A stretch of DNA of 62,815 bases, from contig JAFSYO010000065.1 of the NCBI GenBank assembly GCA_017449925.1, forward strand, positions 1 to 62,815, in the 5' to 3' direction. The notes beneath the pieces were generated by a model, which worked only from the letters and a program-made list of their open reading frames with translations, did no database searches and was not told the DNA's origin. This DNA comes from Stomatobaculum sp. (GTDB taxonomy: Bacteria > Bacillota_A > Clostridia > Lachnospirales > Lachnospiraceae). Below, in pieces: positions 37,701 through 45,506 of the stretch; the stretch's first letter is position 1, and each line of letters begins with the position of its first letter. The translations under genes and the position numbers were made by a program.

Positions 37701-39009
37701 CTACACTGCAACTTATACCCAGGGCCAGATTACCGGGGCAGCACAGAATGTCCGGTCCGATACGGTCACCAACTCCCGGCACGGGATCCGCATCAAGAAA
37801 ACGGACTGGAGCGGAAATACACCGCTTCAGGGCGCGGTCTTTGTGCTGACTGATCCGAAGGGAAACAAGGTCGGAGAAGAGAGCTACACTTCCGATATAG
37901 ACGGACTGGTCACTGACGCCTACCTGAACGTCGGCACCGAGTATACGCTTACGGAAATAAAAGCTCCGGCAGGTTATCAGGCGATGATACAGCCCCTGAA
38001 ATTTGAGCTGCTGGCAGATGGTACAGTGCATGTGAAGGAAGGCGGCAATGGTTATTGGAGCATCACCTCATCAACTGCTAAAAGCCAGGCTTTCCTGACT
38101 GTGAAGAATCGCCCCTTCCTGCTGAAGGCCCTGAAACAGGGCGTGGAGACAGGCAGTGAGCCGAAACCCCTTGGCGGCGTACACTTTGCGCTTCACAAGG
38201 AGCTGACGGTGGACGAATACAAGGATAAGGATCCGAAACCAATGGAAGGCTTTGAGGATCTGATATCAGAAGAGGGCAGCGGCATCATCCCGCAGATCGA
38301 CCAGACGCTTCGCGCAGGTACCTATTACCTGGTCGAAAAGGAAGCGCCCCTGGGATATAAGGGACTGCAGGGAGATCTCCGCTTCTCCATCAGTGAGCGG
38401 GGTGAAGTGACGCTTGACGATTTGGAGCAGACGGAACTGAGCTGTATAGAAACGGAGGATGGGACCAGGATCTTCACGATCACTGTGACAAACGAGCTCG
38501 TGGCCGTGCCGGTCGTGATCGTCAAGACCGATCAGGCAGGTAATCCTCTGGCAGACGCTTACTTCACTCTTTCCGACGGCGGTGATTGGACGAAGACCGA
38601 TTTGAGATCCCAGATCCGGAAAGTAGGCGGAGATGCCGTGATTTATGAGACAAGCGCGATGCAGATCGGCACTTACACTCTGATCGAAACAAAAGCGCCG
38701 GCGCAGTTTGACCTCCTGGAAGAACTCATAATCATCGATGTGAAGGCTGACAATACCGGAATAATTGTCTCCGCGGGTGTTAACGGCAAGAGCGGCGGCC
38801 CCGTGGCTGTCGAATACGACCCGAATCATCCGGAAAATGGATGGAAGATCATTGTGATGAATTCCTTGGGTTACGCGATGCCTAATTCCGGAGGACCGGG
38901 GACCCGCGCTGTCAGCATCCTCGGCGTGATCCTGGTACTCCTGGGCGGCTCGTACCTGCTGCTCAATAAACAAAGGAAGATGCAGAGTTATCACAATCCG
39001 TACCGTTAA
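31738..39009 (+). CDS. Giant fibro-slime/Cna-B surface adhesin with variant MPNSG sorting motif (paralogue 2)
   Basis: A 2423-residue paralogue of the preceding gene. ATG 31738 (AAAGGAG upstream) aligns its first 48 residues with both relatives. Domains: N-terminal signal/hydrophobic segment, conserved N-domain (about 50-170), a low-complexity linker (about 185-365: GPGE repeats, PEPEE repeats, ETEAP repeats), FFDI-type modules (about 380-735), a beta-rich region, a fibro-slime domain (about 1236-1552; FSGDDDFWLYVDGELVIDLGG), Spy0128-like domains, and Cna-B domains (about 2015 and 2257) with TEIKAPAGY and IETKAPAQF. The sorting signal departs from LPxTG: MPNSGGPGT at residue 2381, followed by a hydrophobic helix, KQRK and an extra MQSYHNPYR tail. 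It may be processed by a specialised sortase, or poorly. Ligand unknown. Confidence 0.86.
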   Translation: MQESLMNRLLEYVKKHMAEKRWHRAAACLAAVVVFCVTYMLILPAVTMTKGYPVLSAEVLSAWSGDELSMKVKAGDEENKDKNVYVLTMEGNNADLSEAYVFNEEGVCVITDDEGREIELHRAIREDGKGAVDYWFSLEAGEYAEFTLKLSDSVDPDRFAELVEAMKSAGASEEEETAAAAETTPATEPAETATASDARTAGPGETKGPGENAGPGETAGPGETKGPGENMGPGETVGPGEAAETATASDAQPEPEEKPEPEEQPEPEERPEPEHQPVVEERPAADVQPETAEQPAAAADTASVSDAVKAAETAAETEAPRETAAPKETEAPKKAESVKETETVKQTEADEDWDDGFGQLPDGDIINDLEQEEEEGEPTEVVSSLKVSAGFGKDFYAAVKDAAKNADKRGDAQLKFSWKDMVSERFVTPEMFWSGDGAQVAVIFDGDARLPEGAYLSVEEIPYGSEEYAAYLAQAEGAVITPENSGTEERAVNFARFFDITILDPDGNEIEPAAPVKVVITCDESIRPNVEDDVNVLHFKEEQEPEVMSAETVSSGNVSEAEADAVTFTAESFSVYGVVTTTIEKTVLASDGHTYKITVTCSPAAGIPRGAELAVREILPEEDSGSSNPEFDEYMGTVGNMLGFTKAEYLRLFDISITDQADPSLRYQPKEKVEVRVELLDAAESPDTFSVVHFDEAAPEQLAAVTEGNTVSFSTTGFSAYAIVRGPEAGGEGFGWNKVKNVEELTSLAANGTPFYISHLEGYYFTDIQEANVGGKKDRTGIRKTAKSLNDPENAENAAFYYFENSGENKFFVYCRDESGDGKKYVKQAGNSLSFVTKKADASEFTVSLFPTAANSVFSVLGKDNYYWNMQGGSNGKAFAAYAVSDDLNARIVLQYQQHANKDPYSLSEEPYGLMHYSGGVAGRALTSSAQGGNALGAMLMTVMTKQGDEADKLYVPKGRDITMWNFQWAEDDKYIVKCVVDGTEMYLNLTAEGVSLSGESQLLRVTPGAAEHAGQIRISDASSALTYSGNIDTGFVSGGLKSEDAWLNLVKTSELTEEYFRTFSASKVSVSDTGKVTNGSRVIIYTRVWNETKKRYEFYAVSNDGSLVQIYESGDSVEWIGSKLNNLLWNFTEYYYEGTTTPNYYYELYNQYSEKYIAPQIKDGQLLSGSPIGININGRRYGDYYSTILAWDDPYYSYAGMRTENGKVVSAPMSQAEDFYFALMQDVPADDTFTQVPTVDHNQYGITMRMVDFPSRDYQYQFLGDNTGGLHTPPKQGLLSTDIPGTDSLGYPDITITEKSLETMFHGGQPVNHLFIESIYNGTGYFEFDSTQNYAHLNNGTFEVYKELGTTDAAGGRDTLKHGQFFPYNMMVPGLFASTNGKNLYSAEAKPLPDTDPRKNEQLHLISEPDYHFGMEMSASFVQTPDGLDAWGHDIIFEFSGDDDFWLYVDGELVIDLGGIHSALTGTVNFCTGDVMVYHQPATLYEIFEKHYKDRGMTPDKIAEKLAEIFEEKTVNGKSCMVFKDYSTHTMRMFYMERGAGASNLHMRFNLSAVKPGQVLLQKQISGTEKPDYKLAEYAYQIQYRISPDDDKWLNLGAAPGEEKNVTYQNTNTQVEYKAEFTPAGGSEKYYNVFFLSPGQMAAISLPDEAYEYRIIECGVNSQVYDKVKVNDEEVERKATEYSEDSGRYDYESSPATAEDRKRVVFDNHVREEAIRTLSITKKLYDVEGKEITDDPTLFKFRLYLGNENQSEPELVHLHDYLVKDPNGYYCTWDYEGQKFSPLKKKNYSELSDEEKDAATFTSSPNGMIDKIPAGYKVEVRNLLVGTRFKVEERENEIPVGYTFIEYERDGATYIVEGDTENAGIIRDNDSPSIRVNNRRGFGMTAEKVWSDASFMESHGDIHFAVYVKNPLQEGGEEYLEDSLKTLQYPAKNVTWYWDALKEGAALSDYVIREVTVNGSVIVPLENGMTLTVQAKAKEASEPADYVYTATYTQGQITGAAQNVRSDTVTNSRHGIRIKKTDWSGNTPLQGAVFVLTDPKGNKVGEESYTSDIDGLVTDAYLNVGTEYTLTEIKAPAGYQAMIQPLKFELLADGTVHVKEGGNGYWSITSSTAKSQAFLTVKNRPFLLKALKQGVETGSEPKPLGGVHFALHKELTVDEYKDKDPKPMEGFEDLISEEGSGIIPQIDQTLRAGTYYLVEKEAPLGYKGLQGDLRFSISERGEVTLDDLEQTELSCIETEDGTRIFTITVTNELVAVPVVIVKTDQAGNPLADAYFTLSDGGDWTKTDLRSQIRKVGGDAVIYETSAMQIGTYTLIETKAPAQFDLLEELIIIDVKADNTGIIVSAGVNGKSGGPVAVEYDPNHPENGWKIIVMNSLGYAMPNSGGPGTRAVSILGVILVLLGGSYLLLNKQRKMQSYHNPYR
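32341..32463 (+). repeat. Tandem 18-bp coding repeats (GPGExx) flanked by a 27-bp duplication
   Basis: About seven units beginning GGACCGGG(C/T)GAA encode GPGETK, GPGENA, GPGETA and so on. A 27-bp sequence encoding AETATASDA lies on both sides (32304-32330 and 32463-32489) with one mismatch. Units are multiples of three, so slippage would alter stalk length without frameshift. The repeat is within the second giant adhesin gene, in its extracellular linker. Confidence 0.9.
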
Positions 39010-39048
39010 AAACAGATCCGGGTACGGAACAAGTTAATATGTGTCCTT

Positions 39049-39093
39049 AACAAGCAGGAAAACCCGTGAAACATTGGTTTTCCTGCTTGTTTG
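39049..39093 (+). terminator. Terminator closing the adhesin locus
   Basis: A perfect 16-bp stem (39049-39064 with 39076-39091) and 11-nt loop ends in GTTTG. It is one of the strongest hairpins in the window and marks the boundary between the surface locus and housekeeping genes. Confidence 0.92.
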
Positions 39094-39115
39094 TGTCCCG
39101 GTTTCGCGATAGAAT
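39087..39115 (+). promoter_or_regulatory. gltX promoter overlapping the upstream terminator
   Basis: TTGTTT (39087-39092), a 17-bp spacer and TAGAAT (39110-39115) give a start near 39122, about 30 nt before the gltX ATG. The -35 box lies in the 3' arm and T-run of the terminator. Confidence 0.6.
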
Positions 39116-39150
39116 CAGAATGCAGAAGACTTTACGCAGGAGTGAAGAAT

Positions 39151-40605
39151 ATGAAGATCAGAACAAGATACGCGCCCAGTCCCACCGGGCGTATGCATGT
39201 AGGAAATTTAAGGACAGCTCTTTACGCCTATCTTATTGCAAAGCACGAGGGCGAGGACGGTACCTACATCCTCCGCATCGAGGATACGGACCAGGGCCGC
39301 TTTGTGGAAGGCGCGACAGAGATCATTTACCGCACCCTTGAGGAAACGGGTCTGATCCACGATGAAGGACCTGACAAGGACAAGGGATACGGACCTTACG
39401 TGCAGTCGGAGCGCATGAAGGCCGGCATTTACATGGAGTACGCGAAGAAGCTGGTGGAGAAAGGCGAAGCCTACTACTGCTTCTGCGACCAGGAGAGACT
39501 GGATTCTCTGAAGAGAGAAGTGAACGGCGAGATGATCATGACCTACGACAAGCACTGCCTGCATCTTCCAAAAGAAGAGGTCGAGGCGAATCTTGCCGCC
39601 GGGAAGCCCTTTGTGATCCGTCAGAACAACCCGACGGAGGGCACCACCACCTTCCACGACGAGATCTACGGCGATATCACCGTGGACAACTCCGAGCTGG
39701 ACGACATGGTCCTCATCAAGTCCGACGGCTTCCCCACCTATAATTTCGCCAACGTGGTGGACGACCATCTGATGGATATCACCCACGTGGTGCGCGGACA
39801 GGAGTACCTCTCCAGTTCGCCGAAGTACAACCGCCTCTACGAGGCCTTCGGCTGGGAAGTGCCGGTGTACGTGCACTGCCCAACCATCACCAACGAGCAG
39901 CATCAGAAGCTGTCGAAGCGCAGCGGCCACGCTTCCTTTGAGGACTTGATCGAGCAGGGCTTCGTGACGGAAGCGGTGGTGAACTTCGTCGCCCTTCTCG
40001 GCTGGTCGCCGGAGGAGGAGCGGGAGATATTCTCCCTGCAGGAGCTGGCGAAGGCTTTCAATTACAAGCGTATCTCCAAGTCCCCGGCGGTCTTCGACAT
40101 GGTGAAGCTCCGCTGGATGAACAGCGAGTACCTGAAGGCCATGGATCCGGAGCGCTTCTATACGCTGGCGGAGCCGTACCTGAAAAAGTACGTCACCGCG
40201 CCGGTGGACCTGAAAAAGATCGCCGAGATGGTCCGCACCAGGATCGAGGTCTTCCCGGATATCGAAGAAATGGTAGATTTCTTCAACGCGCTGCCGGAGT
40301 ACGACGCAGAGCTCTATGTGAACAAGAAGTCGAAGTCCACGAAGGAGAGCGCTTTGAAGGTCCTGAACGATGTACTGCCGATTCTGGAAGGCGTCGGCGC
40401 GGACTGGAACGGCGCCGCGCTGTTCGAGCTCCTGAAGGCCTATGCCGCGGAGCAGGGATTCAAGGTGAACCTGGTCATGTGGGCAGTCCGCATCGCCCTT
40501 TCCGGAAAGGCCATGACGCCGGCCGGCGCCACTGACATTCTGGAAGTGCTGGGGAAAGAAGAATCGCTGAAGCGCATCCGCGCAGGAATCGCGAAGCTCG
40601 CGTGA
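39151..40605 (+). CDS. gltX: Glutamyl-tRNA synthetase
   Basis: A 484-residue class I aminoacyl-tRNA synthetase, normal length for bacteria. The HIGH-type motif appears as [18 protein letters not shown] (residues about 6-23) and the KMSKS loop as KLSKRSGH (about 252-259). The conserved RIEDTDQGR motif is also present. It charges tRNA-Glu with glutamate in the cytoplasm using ATP. In most Clostridia a non-discriminating GltX also makes Glu-tRNA-Gln for later amidation; the discrimination class cannot be read here. The ATG at 39151 follows AGGAGTGA. Its TGA stop overlaps a GTG start of the helicase gene, so the two may be translationally coupled. Confidence 0.97.
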   Translation: MKIRTRYAPSPTGRMHVGNLRTALYAYLIAKHEGEDGTYILRIEDTDQGRFVEGATEIIYRTLEETGLIHDEGPDKDKGYGPYVQSERMKAGIYMEYAKKLVEKGEAYYCFCDQERLDSLKREVNGEMIMTYDKHCLHLPKEEVEANLAAGKPFVIRQNNPTEGTTTFHDEIYGDITVDNSELDDMVLIKSDGFPTYNFANVVDDHLMDITHVVRGQEYLSSSPKYNRLYEAFGWEVPVYVHCPTITNEQHQKLSKRSGHASFEDLIEQGFVTEAVVNFVALLGWSPEEEREIFSLQELAKAFNYKRISKSPAVFDMVKLRWMNSEYLKAMDPERFYTLAEPYLKKYVTAPVDLKKIAEMVRTRIEVFPDIEEMVDFFNALPEYDAELYVNKKSKSTKESALKVLNDVLPILEGVGADWNGAALFELLKAYAAEQGFKVNLVMWAVRIALSGKAMTPAGATDILEVLGKEESLKRIRAGIAKLA

Positions 40606-42587
40606 CAGGCCGGGAAAGAATGAGAGAAAAAAACACTGCCGGGACAGGAGCCTCGCCGCAGGGCGCAGTGCTCTTTACCCCGGCCCAGAAGGAGGCGGTC
40701 ACCTGGGGACAGGGACCGCTTCTTGTCCTTGCAGGTCCCGGCTCCGGCAAGACCTTCGTGATCACGCACCGGGTCCTGCACCTGACAGAGACGCTGGGCA
40801 TCCAGCCGGAGCGGATCCTGGTGGTCACCTTTTCCAGAGCCGCCGCGAAGGAAATGGAAGAGCGCTATACCGCGCTGCGGGAAAGGAAAAAGAGTGACTC
40901 CGGCGGTACAGCCGTGGGTGAGGACCGGACTTCCGGCAGCGATGGCCGGCGCGGGCGTGTCACCTTCGGCACCTTCCACTCCTTTTTCTTCGGCATTCTC
41001 CGCACGGCCTATGGCTACAGCGCGGACCAGGTGGCCGGGGAAGAAGAGAGGAAGGAGATCCTGTACAGCCTGATCAAGGAACGGCGCATGGAGAGCGACG
41101 ATATCCGTTCCCTGGCGCGGAACCTGATGTCGGAGATCGCCCTGGTGAAGGAAGAAAGGGCGGAGCTGAGCCATTATTATTCGGCCAGCTGCCCCGCGGA
41201 TACATTCCGGGACATCTTCCGTGAATATGAAAAAGCTCTGGGAAAGCTTAAGAAGATCGACTACGAGGACATGCTTCTCATGACCTACGAGCTTCTGGCC
41301 GGGAGGCCGGACATCCTGGCCGCGGTGCAGAAACGGTGGCACTGGGTGCTGGTAGACGAGTTCCAGGACATCAACCGCCTGCAGTACGAGATCATCCGGA
41401 TGATCGCCGGACCGGAGAACAACCTGACTATCGTGGGAGACGACGATCAGTCCATCTACCGCTTCCGGGGCGCGAAACCGGAGATCATGCTGGGCTTTGA
41501 AAAAGACTTTCCCGGCGCAAAGCGGGTGCTCCTGGACGTAAATTTCCGTTCCACGCCGGAGATCGTGCTGACCGCCGGCCGGCTGATCCGGAAGAACCGG
41601 CGGCGCTTCGGGAAGGAGATCCGGGCCCGGAAGCCTTCCGGGAAACCGGTGGACACGCTGGTGTTCCGGGATACCTCCGAGGAGGCGCTCTGGATCGCCC
41701 GGGAGATCCGGCGGAGGGTCCGGGAACTTCCGGAGGGCCATGCCGGAAAGCTGAAGTACAGCGACATCGCTGTCCTGTACCGCACCAGCCTGCAGCCGCG
41801 GCTCCTTACCGCGAAGCTGATGGCAGAGAACATCCCCTTCCGTATGCGGGAGATGCTGCCTGACCTGATGGACCACTGGATCGCGAAGGACATCACCGCA
41901 TATCTCCGGCTGGCCCGGGGGATCCCGGAGCCTGGAGACCTTTTCCGGATCATGAACAGGCCGAACCGCTACATCCGCCGCGAAGCGATCCGGAGAGGAG
42001 GAGAGAGCCTGGAGGGGCTGCGGGAGTATTACAGCGGGTCCGACCAGCGCTGGATGAGGGACCGGATCTACGGTCTGCAGCAGGACCTGAAGCTGATGGG
42101 CCGGATGAAAGTCGCTGACGCTATCCGGTATCTCCGGACAGAGACCGGCTACGACGCTTTCCTGAAGGAGTACGGAGAAGCGCACTATATCGAGGAAAGT
42201 GAGCTCATGGAGATCCTGGACGAAGTGCAGGAATCCGCGGAAGGCTTCCGCCTGCCGGAAGAGTGGTTCGCCAACGTGAATCAGTTCCGGGAAGAACTCC
42301 TGAAGCAGGAAAAACCCGGAAAACCTGCGGGGGATGAGGTACAGCTCATGACTTTCCACGCCTCAAAAGGACTTGAGTTCCCGGTGGTGTTCATCATCGA
42401 CGTGAACGAAGGCGTGGTGCCGCACAGGAAAGCCGGGACCAGAGACGAACGTGAGGAAGAACGCCGCATGTTCTATGTGGCGATGACCCGCGCGAAGGAA
42501 GAACTGCACGTCTGCACCTGCAAAAAGCGTTTCCGCAGGGACGCGGAGGAATCGCAGTTCATCTCTGATTACGAAAGAGGGAATTGA
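40602..42587 (+). CDS. UvrD/PcrA-like superfamily 1 DNA helicase
   Basis: A 661-residue ATP-dependent 3'-5' helicase. Motifs in order: Q-motif region (FTPAQKEAV), Walker [17 protein letters not shown] (about 43-58), Ia (FSRAAAKEM), Walker [16 protein letters not shown] (about 252), III ([15 protein letters not shown]), IV (NFRSTPEIV), V ([21 protein letters not shown]) and VI ([17 protein letters not shown]). It is about 70 residues shorter than PcrA and lacks the long C-terminal tail, so it may be an accessory UvrD-like protein instead of the essential PcrA. The start is uncertain: GTG 40602 overlaps the gltX stop, while ATG 40620 follows a weak GGGAAAGA. Confidence 0.92.
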   Translation: MTGRERMREKNTAGTGASPQGAVLFTPAQKEAVTWGQGPLLVLAGPGSGKTFVITHRVLHLTETLGIQPERILVVTFSRAAAKEMEERYTALRERKKSDSGGTAVGEDRTSGSDGRRGRVTFGTFHSFFFGILRTAYGYSADQVAGEEERKEILYSLIKERRMESDDIRSLARNLMSEIALVKEERAELSHYYSASCPADTFRDIFREYEKALGKLKKIDYEDMLLMTYELLAGRPDILAAVQKRWHWVLVDEFQDINRLQYEIIRMIAGPENNLTIVGDDDQSIYRFRGAKPEIMLGFEKDFPGAKRVLLDVNFRSTPEIVLTAGRLIRKNRRRFGKEIRARKPSGKPVDTLVFRDTSEEALWIAREIRRRVRELPEGHAGKLKYSDIAVLYRTSLQPRLLTAKLMAENIPFRMREMLPDLMDHWIAKDITAYLRLARGIPEPGDLFRIMNRPNRYIRREAIRRGGESLEGLREYYSGSDQRWMRDRIYGLQQDLKLMGRMKVADAIRYLRTETGYDAFLKEYGEAHYIEESELMEILDEVQESAEGFRLPEEWFANVNQFREELLKQEKPGKPAGDEVQLMTFHASKGLEFPVVFIIDVNEGVVPHRKAGTRDEREEERRMFYVAMTRAKEELHVCTCKKRFRRDAEESQFISDYERGN

Positions 42588-42632
42588 AAACGAAAAACTG
42601 AGAGAAATATCTATACAGGGAGGAAAAGTATA

Positions 42633-42974
42633 ATGTCTGAAAGAGATGAGATCAAAAAAGAAGGCCTGTTTGAAGGCGGAGATACCACCGTCACCCTGAC
42701 GCTGGACGATGGAAGCACCCTGGAGTGCGTGGTGCTCACGATTTTTGAAGCGACCAACGGTCTGGAATATATCGCCGTCATGCCGGAATCGGAGGAGGAC
42801 GAAGACGGAGAAGTGTATCTGTACCGTTACGGCGAGACTGAAGACGGCCAGCCGGACCTCAAGAACATTGAGTCCGACGAGGAGTATGAGATCGTGGCGG
42901 ACGCCTTCGACGAGATCCTTGATGAGCAGGAATTCCGCGAGCTGTTCCGCGGAGATCCGTCTGAGCTGGAGTAA
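42633..42974 (+). CDS. DUF1292 (YrzB-like) family protein
   Basis: A 113-residue acidic cytoplasmic protein. Its pattern, TVTLTLDDGSTLECVVLTIFE, YIAVMPESE and YLYRYGE, followed by YEIVADAFDEILDEQEF, matches the DUF1292 family, a small beta-sheet protein widespread in Firmicutes and often next to yrrK/yqgF or alaS. The function is not established. GGAGG lies about 10 nt before the ATG. It follows the helicase by 45 nt and is closed by a strong terminator. Confidence 0.9.
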   Translation: MSERDEIKKEGLFEGGDTTVTLTLDDGSTLECVVLTIFEATNGLEYIAVMPESEEDEDGEVYLYRYGETEDGQPDLKNIESDEEYEIVADAFDEILDEQEFRELFRGDPSELE

Positions 42975-42996
42975 TGTGATTATAAATCAAAAAAAT

Positions 42997-43046
42997 ACCG
43001 GGACATTCTGTCGGAGGCAGTATATCCGACGGAATGTCCCGGTTTT
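42997..43046. terminator. Bidirectional terminator between convergent genes
   Basis: ACCGGGACATTC (42997-43008) pairs with GAATGTCCCGGT (43032-43043), with an inner GTCGGA/TCCGAC stem (43010-43015, 43025-43030). A-runs on the left and T-runs on the right allow it to serve both the DUF1292 gene (+) and the surface protein gene (-). Confidence 0.93.
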
Positions 43047-43059
43047 GTATTTAAATTAG

Positions 43060-44019
43060 TTATTCGCGGTTCCGGTCTTTGTTGATGATGGTGCGGGTAT
43101 TGCCGTCATCGTCCACGATGGTATAGGTCTCGTAGTCGTACTTCGCACCGTAGTCTCCTGAGTAGTCACCGGCATCCTTTTCCTGACTCTGGTAGAGCTG
43201 GCTGGAGTAGGCGAGCCAGTCTTCCTTGGAGCCGCCGGCCTCTTCGTCGTCAAAGAAACCTCCGTCAATATCACGGTAGGAGTTCTGGCCGGGGGTAGTG
43301 TACACGGTGGAATTCTCGGTGGTCTTGTAAGCAGCGCCCGGATAATCCTGGCTTGATTTCTTAATGCCGATTCCAGGGCCGCTGCTGGTTCCGTTCAGGT
43401 CTTCCATATAGAAGCCGGGACCGTCATCTGAGTAGCTGGTGCCCCAATGATCGGGATCACGCTCATCATCTTCATCGTCGTAATCCTCGTCATCATCATA
43501 ATAGTACTCATCGTCGTCATCGTCCGAGGTGCGGCGAAGCCGGGTCCTGTTGGATTTTGTGGAGGAAGAGCTGTTCTTATTGGAAGACTTGGATACGGAG
43601 ATATCCACGCCTTTTCCATCCTCACTCCAGATGCCGGAGGCATTGATGTAATACCCGCCGATGACACGGTTAAAGGCCATGGCTCCGCCTTCTGCCGGAT
43701 CGAAGTAGTACCATGCTCCGCCGATGGACTGCCATCCCGTGGCCTGTTCGCCGGTGGGGGTCAGGTAATACCAGGTGTCATTGTCCTTGAGCCATCCGGT
43801 CTTCATGGCGCCTGAACCTGTGGAATCCGGCTCCATAAAATACCAGTTGCCGTTGTCTTCCACCCAGCCGGAATTGACGCCGCGGCCGTTGTCGTCTGTG
43901 TAGCGCCAGACCTTACCGTCTTTGTGCCACTGGCCGGCAAAAGCATGTCCGGCAAAAAGGAGCGTGCACACGCTTGCTGCTGCAATGACAGCGGGGAGCT
44001 TAAACATTTTCTTCTTCAT
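43060..44019 (-). CDS. Secreted choline-binding-type cell-wall protein with an acidic tract
   Basis: A 319-residue exported protein. The signal peptide (MKKKMFKL, hydrophobic core, cleavage near AFA-GQ, residue 28) is followed by four to five cell-wall-binding repeats (WHKDGKVWRYTDDNGRG, GWVEDNGNWYFMEPDSTG, TGWLKDNDTWYYL, TGWQSIGGAWYYFDP) of the choline-binding/glucan-binding type (about 28-130). Then come a Ser/Lys spacer and a tract of Asp, Tyr and Glu (about 165-195) that could bind calcium or cationic polymer. The rest has no recognised domain and ends in a strand-rich YETYTIVDDDGNTRTIINKD. AGAGG precedes the start. Its repeats suggest retention on wall or teichoic polymer. The biological role is unknown. 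Confidence 0.8.
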   Translation of the reverse strand: MKKKMFKLPAVIAAASVCTLLFAGHAFAGQWHKDGKVWRYTDDNGRGVNSGWVEDNGNWYFMEPDSTGSGAMKTGWLKDNDTWYYLTPTGEQATGWQSIGGAWYYFDPAEGGAMAFNRVIGGYYINASGIWSEDGKGVDISVSKSSNKNSSSSTKSNRTRLRRTSDDDDDEYYYDDDEDYDDEDDERDPDHWGTSYSDDGPGFYMEDLNGTSSGPGIGIKKSSQDYPGAAYKTTENSTVYTTPGQNSYRDIDGGFFDDEEAGGSKEDWLAYSSQLYQSQEKDAGDYSGDYGAKYDYETYTIVDDDGNTRTIINKDRNRE

Positions 44020-44168
44020 GATGGTACCTCTTTTCGGGAGAATCTTGTGATACGGAGTTACTGTACTATTTGGGATAGCTTTATTTTTTATAATAATTTT
44101 GTGTGGTATTTCTGCCTGATCCGGCTTAAAACAGCAGCCGGCCGGGCGGTCATTTTTTAGACAGCTAT

Positions 44169-44177
44169 ATCATAGCA
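44169..44177 (-). promoter_or_regulatory. Extended -10 promoter of the acidic surface protein gene
   Basis: Read on the minus strand this is TGC-TATGAT, an extended -10 box. No good -35 is seen. Transcription would begin near 44162, giving a leader of about 140 nt. The remaining intergenic DNA (44020-44406) is AT-rich and holds no gene. Confidence 0.4.
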
Positions 44178-44297
44178 CGTAATTTTTACCTATTCTGTGA
44201 TAGAAATCTTACAGTTTCCTATATATTTTTCCGGAACCGTTTACGTAATCTGACCGAAAACTATTTTCAGGATTTGTCAGGACTTTATGCATAAGTA

Positions 44298-44327
44298 TTG
44301 CATTTTTATAAGGAAATATTGTATAGT
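44298..44327 (+). promoter_or_regulatory. Promoter of ddh
   Basis: TTGCAT (44298-44303), an 18-bp spacer and TATAGT (44322-44327) predict a start near 44334 and a leader of about 73 nt before the ddh ATG. Confidence 0.6.
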
Positions 44328-44406
44328 GGGGCAGGAACTGAATAGATAAGCAGGAACTGCGGGATCAGGCAGCAGCGATGCTTAGAAATGGGAAAGGACG
44401 TACAGC

Positions 44407-45393
44407 ATGAGTATCAGAATCGGAATTTTAGGTTACGGCAATCTTGGACGGGGCGTGGAAAGCGCGATCCGTCAGAATCCGGATATGGAACTGAAGGCGG
44501 TCTTTACAAGAAGAGATCCGGCATCGCTGAAGATCCGCACAGAGAACGTGCCTGTGGTCAGCATTTCCGAAGCAGAGAACTGGACTGACAAGATCGATGT
44601 CATGATCCTCTGCGGCGGCAGCGCCACGGACCTTCCGAAGCAGACCCCGGAGTATGCGAAGTTGTTCAACTGCATCAACAGCTTTGACACCCACGCAAAG
44701 ATCCCGGAGCATTTCGCCGCGGTCGATGCCGCCGCGAAGGAAGGCGGCAAGGCGTCCATCATCTCCCTCGGCTGGGACCCGGGTATGTTCTCCCTGAACC
44801 GCATGATCTCCACCATGATCCTTCCGGAGGGTAATAATTATACTTTCTGGGGACGCGGCGTTAGCCAGGGCCATTCCGACGCCTGCAGAAGAGTAGAGGG
44901 CGTGGCCGATGCCAGACAGTACACCGTTCCGGTTCCGGAGGCAGTGGAGAAGGTCAGGAACGGCGAGAACCCGGTCTTTGTGACCCGCGACATGCACACC
45001 AGAGAAGCTTTCGTGGTCGCGAAGGAAGGCGCCGACAAGGAGAAGATCGCGGAAGAGATCAAGAACATGCCGAACTACTTTTCCGATTACAACACCACCG
45101 TGGAATTCATCTCGGAAGAGGAGATGAAGAAGAATCACGCCGAGCTGCCCCACGGCGGATTTGTGATCCGCAGCGGCGTGAGCGGCTTCAACAAGGAACA
45201 CAAGCAGATCATCGAGTACAACCTCAAGCTGGATTCCAACCCGGAATTCACCGGCAGCATCCTGGTCGCCTACGCGAGAGCGCTTTGCCGTATGGCGGCG
45301 GAAGGAAAGACAGGCTGCTTTACCGTGTTTGACATCGCTCCGGCTTACTTAAGCCCCCTGAGCGGCGAAGAACTGCGGGCGCACCTGCTGTAA
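44407..45393 (+). CDS. ddh: meso-Diaminopimelate D-dehydrogenase
   Basis: A 328-residue NADPH-dependent enzyme, usual length for Ddh. The Rossmann motif GILGYGNLGRGVE (residues about 6-18) is followed by conserved CGGSATDLP, INSFDTHAKIPEHFAAVD, SLGWDPGMFSLNR, WGRGVSQGHSDACRRVEGV and VTRDMHTRE, with HGGFVIRSG near the end. It makes meso-2,6-diaminopimelate from L-tetrahydrodipicolinate, ammonia and NADPH in one step, supplying lysine and the peptidoglycan cross-link residue. The gene stands alone with its own promoter and terminator. Confidence 0.95.
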   Translation: MSIRIGILGYGNLGRGVESAIRQNPDMELKAVFTRRDPASLKIRTENVPVVSISEAENWTDKIDVMILCGGSATDLPKQTPEYAKLFNCINSFDTHAKIPEHFAAVDAAAKEGGKASIISLGWDPGMFSLNRMISTMILPEGNNYTFWGRGVSQGHSDACRRVEGVADARQYTVPVPEAVEKVRNGENPVFVTRDMHTREAFVVAKEGADKEKIAEEIKNMPNYFSDYNTTVEFISEEEMKKNHAELPHGGFVIRSGVSGFNKEHKQIIEYNLKLDSNPEFTGSILVAYARALCRMAAEGKTGCFTVFDIAPAYLSPLSGEELRAHLL

Positions 45394-45428
45394 ATAAAAC
45401 TGCGGTAAATAAATCGCTGCAAATTAGA

Positions 45429-45478
45429 ATGGTCACGGACTTCAGGGTGATATGCCCAAAGGTCCGTGACCATTTTTT
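45429..45478. terminator. Terminator of ddh
   Basis: ATGGTCACGGAC (45429-45440) pairs with GTCCGTGACCAT (45462-45473), followed by six T residues. It may also stop transcription from the convergent kinase-like gene. Confidence 0.93.
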
Positions 45479-45506
45479 CTATGCACTTTCCGGATGCATG
45501 CTGGAT

